Shown here: positions 8,110-12,614 of the stretch, one piece after another | Position numbering within the stretch: the stretch's first letter is position 1 | Layout: each line of letters starts with the position of its first letter | NCBI GenBank assembly: GCA_028565635.1 | Contig: JAOXYB010043638.1 | Coordinates: forward strand, 1-12,614 | Origin: Phoronis ovalis | Lineage: Eukaryota; Phoronida; Phoronidae | DNA: 12,614 bases | Direction: 5' to 3' | Notes under the pieces: generated by a model | What the model was told of the DNA's origin: nothing | Seen by the model: the letters and a program-made list of their open reading frames with translations, nothing else | Databases searched by the model: none | Position numbers and translations under genes: made by a program

Positions 8110-9249
8110 TTATCTTCTTGATACGGAATATCTTCGTTCAAATGTGTATATACCTTTACTTGCATAGGCGACCACTTTCTCTTCACCATCATAAACTTGA
8201 GACAGCACAGCCCCCATCGCAAATCCACTTGCGTCAGTGTCAAGTATACATTCTTTCGTCATATCTGGATAAATCAAAATTGGCGACGTAATCAATCTCT
8301 TCTTCAGTTCATGTAGAGCTGCTTCACAATCCTCTGTCCATTCAAATCTAGTGTTCTTCTTGGTCAATCCATGTAGTGGTCTTGCTATTTCTGCGAAACT
8401 TTCAATAAATCTTCGGTAATAAGAGGCGAGTCCTAGAAAGCTTCGTACCTGTTTCACGGTTCTTGGAGTTGGCCATTCTTTGATTGCAATCAACTTCTCT
8501 GGATCAGCTTTAACACCTCCATTTGATACAATATGTACCAGAAATAATACTTTCTTTTGGAACATGAAACATTTCTTCGGCTTCAATTTCAATCCAGCTT
8601 CTCTTAGTCGACCAAACACACTTCGTAATATCTCAATCTCTTCATCTATCGTTCTTCCAAATACGATTATGTCATCCAAATATAACAACAATATATCCCA
8701 TTGTAGACCAGGAAATATCTTCTCCATTAGTCTTTCAAAAGTTGACGGCGCATTACACAGTGCAAATGGCATCACGCGCCATTGACATAAACCATATCGA
8801 CAAGTAAACGCTGATGTTTCTTTCGACTCTTCTTCCAGTTCTACCTGCCAATAGCCGCTAGCTAAGTCAAGCGTGGAGAACCATATAGCCCCTGCTAACG
8901 AGTCTAACGTGTCATCAATTCTTGATATAGGATACGAGTCTTTCACTGTGACATCATTTAGGGCGCGATAATCAACACAGAATCTCTTTGTTCCATCTTT
9001 CTTGTTCACAAGTACTATTGGCGAGGCCCATGGACTCTTTGATGGTTCTATTATCCCGGTATCCAACATTCCTTTAATCTCCTTTTCCACATCTTCTATC
9101 AATGACAACGGTAACCTCCTTGGCGCTTGTCGTATCGGTTTCGCTGCTCCTGTATCATTCTTATGCTTAATTGTACCAGTTCGTCCCAAATCTTTATCAT
9201 TCTTCGCGAAAACATCTTGAAATTCAGTTAATAGTTTGGCTACCTTCAT
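8110..9249 (-). CDS. pol: Reverse transcriptase and N-terminal RNase H (interrupted pol)
   Basis: This is the longest intact frame, 379 codons. It copies element RNA into cDNA. RT motifs in order: PRRLPLSLIEDVEKEI (about 43-58), WASPIVLVNKKDGTKRFCVD (74-93), FSTLDLASGYWQ with the first catalytic Asp at 128, VMPFALCNAPSTF (159-171), and YLDD with Asp 192 and 193. Thumb/connection text PRTVKQVRSFLGLASYYRRF follows (262-281). RNase H starts with ILDTDASGFAMGAVLSQ, its first catalytic Asp at 339. All RT catalytic residues remain. Changes from the usual family sequence include FAL for FGL before CNAP, and FLVHIVS for FLGHIVS. The start is not a true initiation codon: coding text continues upstream (LPQEAHMKVAK), so this is an internal piece of a gag-pol polyprotein. 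It ends at a TAA in place of the conserved RNase H Glu. Confidence 0.95.
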   Translation of the reverse strand: MKVAKLLTEFQDVFAKNDKDLGRTGTIKHKNDTGAAKPIRQAPRRLPLSLIEDVEKEIKGMLDTGIIEPSKSPWASPIVLVNKKDGTKRFCVDYRALNDVTVKDSYPISRIDDTLDSLAGAIWFSTLDLASGYWQVELEEESKETSAFTCRYGLCQWRVMPFALCNAPSTFERLMEKIFPGLQWDILLLYLDDIIVFGRTIDEEIEILRSVFGRLREAGLKLKPKKCFMFQKKVLFLVHIVSNGGVKADPEKLIAIKEWPTPRTVKQVRSFLGLASYYRRFIESFAEIARPLHGLTKKNTRFEWTEDCEAALHELKKRLITSPILIYPDMTKECILDTDASGFAMGAVLSQVYDGEEKVVAYASKGIYTFERRYSVSRR

Positions 9250-9707
9250 ATGTGCCTCCTGAGGTAGATTTTCTTTACATCGGTTAAATAGTTCCTTTAC
9301 ATATGTTCTGGTACTTCACAATTCTCCTGTTGCCCTGTTATAATATTCATCAGTTCTTGTTCTGTGACTGTTCACACTTCCTTTATATCGGGAACTAATG
9401 TCGCAACAGATATTGTAGTATCCTCTTTAATAGTTACTTCTTCCGGTCCAAAATTAATTAGTCTCATAAATAATGGACCCTTGTGGCGGTGATGAGTGCT
9501 CTGGCTGCAAGTACACCGGCTTCCAACAGTTTCCACCATTTACGGGTTCCACTAATCTAACATCTCCATATTCCATTGATTTTGTTGTTCTTGCTGCTAC
9601 TATTACTTCATGTCCAGCTGGAATTCTCACTTCATTTTGTACAATTATTCTTCTACAACAGGGACGCCTTGACTGTTCCTCGAATAATGGTATGCATTCT
9701 CCGTGAG
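9250..9707 (-). pseudogene. Protease-RT connector, broken into several frames
   Basis: Minus-strand text typical of the segment after Ty3/gypsy protease: RRIIVQNEVRIPAGHEVIV and RLVEPVNGGNCWKPVYLQP in one frame ending near 9468. Then MRLINFGPEEVTIKEDTT in a second frame to a TGA before TVTEQELMNIITGQQ. A further shift at a TAA around 9295 leads into CKENLPQEAHMKVAK and the RT ORF. The beta-rich segment resembles the strand-rich connector that follows retropepsins. Several indels and stops are needed to explain it. Confidence 0.75.
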
Positions 9708-10180
9708 GAAATTGTAATAATTCTGTCCCTGAAATTGTAATAATTCTTGCTCTGGGTTAACATGTGGAAATCCATTCCCAACACAGCTTCTGATGGATGA
9801 ATATTCGCCACTGTCACTTCCATTCTTCTTACTGTCTTTCCTATCTGAACTGCCATCTCGGTACTTCCAGTGATCATTATAGTGTTCCCATCTGCTGCTA
9901 AGTATTTCTGTATCGGCTGTTTCAATGTCGCAGGATTTACCATTCTCTGATACACACTATTTGTGATCATGGTTGACGTAGCTCCTGTGTCTACTATGAA
10001 TTTGACTATCTCTCCATTTACTAATCCCGTGACAGTTGGACTTACGTGAATTCTTCTTTTCCTTTTCTTCAATAACTTTACTATCGTATCCCGTGTTCTC
10101 TTCTTTGCATCATGGTCCCCAGGTTTCTCATTATCATCGTGCTTGCTGCATGTAAATTCTTCATCCAAGTTTACCGTCAT
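9653..10180 (-). pseudogene. Aspartic protease (retropepsin), frameshifted at its end
   Basis: This enzyme cleaves the gag-pol polyprotein and acts as a dimer. The 175-codon open frame contains a basic run (KKRKRRIH), then VTGLVNGEIVKFIVDTGATS with the catalytic DTG at residues 65-67. Later come the flap-like region QKYLAADGNTIMITG and the second hallmark AVLGMDF (ILG-type). The active site therefore looks intact. After LGMDFHMLTQSKN the frame departs from family-like text at a local duplication (9708-9746); the true continuation is in another frame (LLQFPHGECIPLFEEQ). The N-terminal Met is probably not a natural start, since protease is normally released from a polyprotein. Confidence 0.88.
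9708..9746. repeat. 16-bp direct repeat (23-bp period) that shifts the pol frame
   Basis: GAAATTGTAATAATTC occurs at 9708-9723 and again at 9731-9746, separated by TGTCCCT. The period of 23 is not a multiple of three, so a duplication here changes the reading frame, and the frame does change at this point. Confidence 0.8.
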
Positions 10181-10495
10181 TGCGGACTGTTACATCGAAG
10201 TCATTATTGTTACCTCCGACTCTTTCAAGTTTACCGTCATTGCGGACTTCTTTATTTCCAGATACTGTGGCTAGTTTAATGTCTTTACGGACGCACTCGT
10301 TGTCTTCGGACCTCTTGCTTAGTTTAATGTCTTCGCGGACGCGGTCGGTTCCATAGTTTTCTTCTAGTTTAACGTCTTCGCGGACGCAGTCGTTGTCTTC
10401 ATCTATTTTATCCATTCCATTTCCAAAAATTCCATTATTCTTTATCCTAGGCATGTGATCGGTATTAATGGATCTCTTATCTATGTGGATTCGTT
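10161..10495 (-). pseudogene. Repeat-rich linker between zinc knuckle and protease
   Basis: An open frame (97 codons from the ATG at 10454, with open text upstream) lies between nucleocapsid and protease. It is highly charged and carries five copies of a V-R-x-D-x-K-L motif: VREDVKL, VREDIKL, VRKDIKL, VRNDGKL and VRNDGKL, spaced 15-20 residues apart. It has no catalytic residues. The frame differs from both the upstream nucleocapsid and the downstream protease frame. Either indels have hit the repeats, or a programmed gag-pol frameshift is mixed with decay; a run of five G near 10500-10504 is a candidate site for the first change. Confidence 0.7.
10166..10387. repeat. Five-copy degenerate tandem repeat (45-60 bp period)
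   Basis: Copies begin near 10166, 10226, 10271, 10320 and 10365 on the plus strand. The first two share 23 identical bases starting CAAGTTTACCGTCATTGCGG. The last three share TAGTTTAAYGTCTTYRCGGACGC-like text. The repeats are tandem and in register with the V-R-x-D-x-K-L peptide. Confidence 0.8.
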
Positions 10496-10857
10496 CTGGA
10501 CCCCCGGAGCGAGTCGACCTTGTTTCCCGACCATCTTTCCATACACAGACGTCCTATATGGCCTATCTTGTTGCAGCGATGACATATCGGTCGTCCATCC
10601 GGTGTGAACTGAAACTGACGTCTGCCTGAACTATTCTGATATTGACGTCCATACGCTGCATTCGGAGGTTGACGTTCATTCGGTTCATACTGTGGTTGAC
10701 GTCCATCTGGCGCATATTGCTGCGGAGAGCCATATCTTGGTCCTGAATACGGTCTGGTTAGTCCATAACTTCCATCTTTTCTAGGTGATGAATCGGATCT
10801 TTGTTGATCCAAAACAGTTTTCAGCATAGACTGGAATAACTCGACAATCTCTTTCTA
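10477..10857 (-). pseudogene. gag: Gag nucleocapsid with CCHC zinc knuckle
   Basis: Nucleocapsid packages element RNA. The 116-codon frame contains a Pro, Gln, Arg and Tyr rich segment followed by CHRCNKIGHIGRLC (residues 82-95, 10543-10584), an exact C-x2-C-x4-H-x4-C zinc knuckle. Before it lie five back-to-back nonapeptides of the type QYAPDGRQP. A TAG at 10855-10857 separates it from the upstream capsid remnant in the same frame, so the two were once continuous. The frame ends at a TAA shortly after the knuckle. Confidence 0.9.
10585..10719 (-). repeat. Five 9-residue (27-bp) tandem repeats in Gag
   Basis: Residues 37-81 of the nucleocapsid frame divide exactly into nonapeptides: QYAPDGRQP, QYEPNERQP, PNAAYGRQY, QNSSGRRQF and QFTPDGRPI. 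The Arg at position 7 is invariant; positions 4-6 favour P-D-G. The array abuts the first zinc-knuckle Cys. Confidence 0.85.
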
Positions 10858-11196
10858 TGTCAGTGACTCTTCCTTCTCCACCTTCGTTTGTATTGTTCGA
10901 GTATGATGTACAGGATCATGTTCTTGTTTCTTATATCTTCCTCTAACTGATTTGTTGTTATTCTTCTTATACATTCTCCCACCGTTACCATGTTGACTAT
11001 CTTGATCCATTTCTTCTATGTCATCGTCCGATTCTTGGCACAATAATCTAGTATACCTCACTTTTGCACCTTTCTGTTGGTTTATATTTAAAAATGACTC
11101 AATTTGAATTGCCGTATCGAGCGTCTTGTTAAAACTGGCTTCATTACCGACATGTTGTAAGACCGAAAAATGCAGTTCGTCATCGTTCAGAGCCTC
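10858..11196 (-). pseudogene. gag: Gag capsid C-terminal remnant and acidic/basic linker
   Basis: Same frame as the nucleocapsid. The start EALNDDELHFSVLQHV followed by SFNKTLDTAIQIESFL resembles the end of Ty3/gypsy capsid, where a conserved 'F-x-x-A-L' helix and an 'A-x-x-x-E' helix close the domain. Then comes an acidic patch (ESDDDIEEMDQD) and a basic, Asn/Lys-rich patch (MYKKNNNKSVRGRYKK). The front of the capsid, normally about 150-200 residues, is missing: the text joins coiled-coil sequence near 11191-11200 together with a frame change. Confidence 0.7.
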
Positions 11197-11885
11197 GATT
11201 TATCATCGTTTCTTTTTTGTACACTTCTTAACAATTGTTCCCGCTGTCGTTGTGTCTGTACTTTCTGATATCGTAGCGAGTCCTCTTTTTGTTCCACCAG
11301 TTGTTTTAACATATAATTCTCCATTTCCAAAGACTCATGCGTATCGTTCTTAATTCAAGATTGTCCCGAAAACTGTGGTTCAAAACCAGTAATAGGCGTA
11401 TTAAATACCATTTGTCTTTCTACTGGGCTGGTTTTCTTCTCATTCTCATACAACAGTTCATTTCTCCTATATCTAATTTCTTCCTCGATCTGCAGATTTC
11501 CTGACTGTTCCAGTTCAAACTTCTGACGTTTAGTCTCCTCTTCAAATCGTAACATATCTAACTGTTTCTTTCGTTCTAACTACTCTCTCATATTTTTAAT
11601 CTCTTCTTCAATTGGTACTCTTTCTAATTCTCTTAGTGACGGAAATTCTTTTTCATAGGTATCTCTCTTGGCACTTAATTCACCATCTGTTTCTCTCTTA
11701 AGATATTCTACTGTATCGGCACTATCATTGCTTCCTATGTTACTCATCATACTAGTCTTAAATTGTACTCCTGAATCTAGTTCCACATCTTTATTTACCA
11801 GATCTGCACTCTGATCTGGGAGTGGAGCCTCAGCCTTTTCCTGGCTGGTTTTATACACCATTTCCTTATTCTGATCCATGTCCAC
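11197..11885 (-). pseudogene. gag: Gag N-terminal coiled-coil region
   Basis: One frame runs through two in-frame stops (TAG at 11580-11582, TGA at 11355-11357). The first part is acidic (MDMDQNKEMVYK). From about 11650 onward it is Glu/Lys/Arg/Gln-rich with heptad-like spacing (FEEETKRQKFELEQ, MLKQLVEQKEDSLRYQ, QRQREQLLRSVQKR), consistent with a long coiled coil for Gag self-assembly. No PPxY or myristoylation signal is seen. The likely start is ATG 11877-11879; the codon before it in register (GTG 11883-11885) is less likely. The frame is also open further upstream up to a TAA near 11908. Confidence 0.72.
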
Positions 11886-12081
11886 GCTATAATCCTCGTT
11901 TTAATAATTGTTCTTCTGTTCTACGTATGTTGTACTCACTTTGGTTGTAATATCTTTAATTTCGGTTCGTGTCGCAGTTACAGGGCACACTATCCAATCT
12001 TCGATAATCCAGAATTCAATATACCGGATTCCGTTTTTTTTACAATGTTGTTATTATTTTCTCTGATTAAATCAATCTATA
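11886..12081 (-). other. Retrotransposon 5' leader
   Basis: About 200 bases separate the primer binding site from gag, a normal leader length. The gag frame is open for roughly 40 codons upstream of the TAA near 11908 (EFWIIEDWIVCPVTATRT), so an older, more upstream gag start is possible. Confidence 0.5.
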
Positions 12082-12098
12082 CCACACCGCTGCCACAA
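12082..12098 (-). promoter_or_regulatory. Primer binding site, tRNA-Leu type
   Basis: The minus strand reads TTGTGGCAGCGGTGTGG. As I recall it, the 3' end of animal tRNA-Leu (AAG/UAG type) is CCACCGCTGCCACCA, whose complement begins TGGTGGCAGCGGTGG. The match includes a continuous 12-base core, GTGGCAGCGGTG, with a few mismatches elsewhere. Its place, one base inside the inferred LTR edge and about 200 bases before gag, is what a primer site requires. Confidence 0.65.
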
Positions 12099-12099
12099 A

Positions 12100-12614
12100 T
12101 GTTAGGTCAGGTAATCGATTCATCTGCCTCCAATGAGTGTTGTACTAACTAAAACTGCGAAATTTATTATTCCGCGAAGCATGTTCTTGGACAGATCAAC
12201 TTACAATTGTGATTACGGAAATATGTCGCCGGTCCTGTCTCTACTCGTTGGATAAAATATCTTGTTTTAATTATTTTAACGTGGATTAGTAATTGCTTAC
12301 TATTAGATTCAATCAAAGATAGTTAAAGGCATATTCTGTAGAAGTTTCTGTAGGACTATCTGATAATTTGCGCTTTTATGATGCCTGGAACTCAGTTAAA
12401 CACAAAGGATTTTACGTATCGCGGCTATATTTCGATTAATTTCGACAACAAATTGGAAGTAAAGGATTATAATAAGTTCTAGGTAAATACATTAATTACA
12501 CTCTACCATATCTTCCGTATCGTTTATCGTAATTGCAACCTCCCTCTTAATCAATGTAGCTCAGATTCTTCTAAAATGTAACCCGTCTCTTTCGATCTCT
12601 GCTAATTCTCTTAT
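12100..12614 (-). mobile_element. Probable 5' LTR (inner edge at 12100), outer end not found
   Basis: Next to the primer site the plus strand begins TGTTAGGTCAGG, so the minus-strand LTR would end CCTGACCTAACA, giving the canonical CA end. An AATAAA on the minus strand (12162-12168 region) lies near that end, where the LTR poly(A) signal is often found. The other LTR end with TG and a target-site duplication could not be located, so the LTR may run past the window or may have been truncated. Confidence 0.45.

Larger units (their letters stand above)
7069..12614 (-). mobile_element. Degenerate Ty3/gypsy (Metaviridae) LTR retrotransposon
   Basis: The domain order from right to left on the minus strand is LTR edge, primer binding site, gag with one CCHC knuckle, protease with DTG, reverse transcriptase with YLDD, RNase H, and integrase. 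RT before integrase is the Ty3/gypsy order. No envelope gene is seen. Coding frames change repeatedly and stops interrupt gag, RNase H and integrase. Two large internal pieces appear to be missing (capsid, integrase core), so the copy cannot move by itself. The integrase tail and left LTR are absent or unrecognisable. Placement in the Mag-like lineage is plausible from RNase H end motifs and the Leu-type primer site, but needs a tree. It lies antisense to the host gene at 4512, about 1.5 kb away from it. Confidence 0.93.

Noticed and set aside
1-12614. CRISPR arrays, bacterial operons, riboswitches, tRNA or rRNA genes
   Set aside because: No regularly spaced short repeats with unique spacers, no cloverleaf or rRNA-like sequence seen; the region is eukaryotic. 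The only tRNA-like match is the primer site at 12082-12098.

Overview
The window reads as a eukaryotic nuclear genome, most likely an invertebrate animal. It is AT-rich with long gene-poor stretches, has short exons bounded by GT/AG splice signals, and carries a decayed Ty3/gypsy (Metaviridae) LTR retrotransposon. There are no bacterial operons, ribosome binding sites or other prokaryotic features. A marine lophotrochozoan such as a mollusc would fit, but nothing in the sequence proves a phylum.

Layout. Positions 1-3,000 are AT-rich with no gene I can defend; they hold a G/C hairpin, a palindrome and one weak exon-like stretch. At 3,023-3,172 there is a 49-codon ORF with a hydrophobic end (weak). 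At 3,732-3,816 on the minus strand there is a well-formed terminal exon with poly(A) signals behind it. At 4,512-5,551 on the plus strand is a small multi-exon gene of unknown function. The splice phases of exons 2, 3 and 4 agree, but the exon 1-2 junction is ambiguous in an interesting way. Positions 5,552-6,520 show no gene. Positions 6,525-6,732 hold short inverted repeats that may be a tiny non-autonomous element.

From about 7,069 to the right edge lies the retrotransposon, on the minus strand. Its order from right to left is: inferred 5' LTR edge, a primer binding site that looks complementary to tRNA-Leu, a leader, gag (coiled coil, capsid remnant, repeats, CCHC zinc knuckle), a repeat-rich linker, protease (DTG), connector, reverse transcriptase (YLDD), RNase H and integrase. 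It is dead. I can locate at least seven in-frame stops, several frameshifts, a 23-bp-period duplication in the protease-RT connector, and two apparent internal deletions. One deletion removes most of capsid; the other removes the integrase zinc-binding region and the first two catalytic acidic residues. No left-hand (3') LTR could be recognised.

I see no new multi-gene system. The observations most worth a second look are the short host gene with its competing splice choices, the two in-phase repeat arrays in the retrotransposon's gag-pol region, and the pattern of inactivating lesions, which could be used to date and trace this copy.
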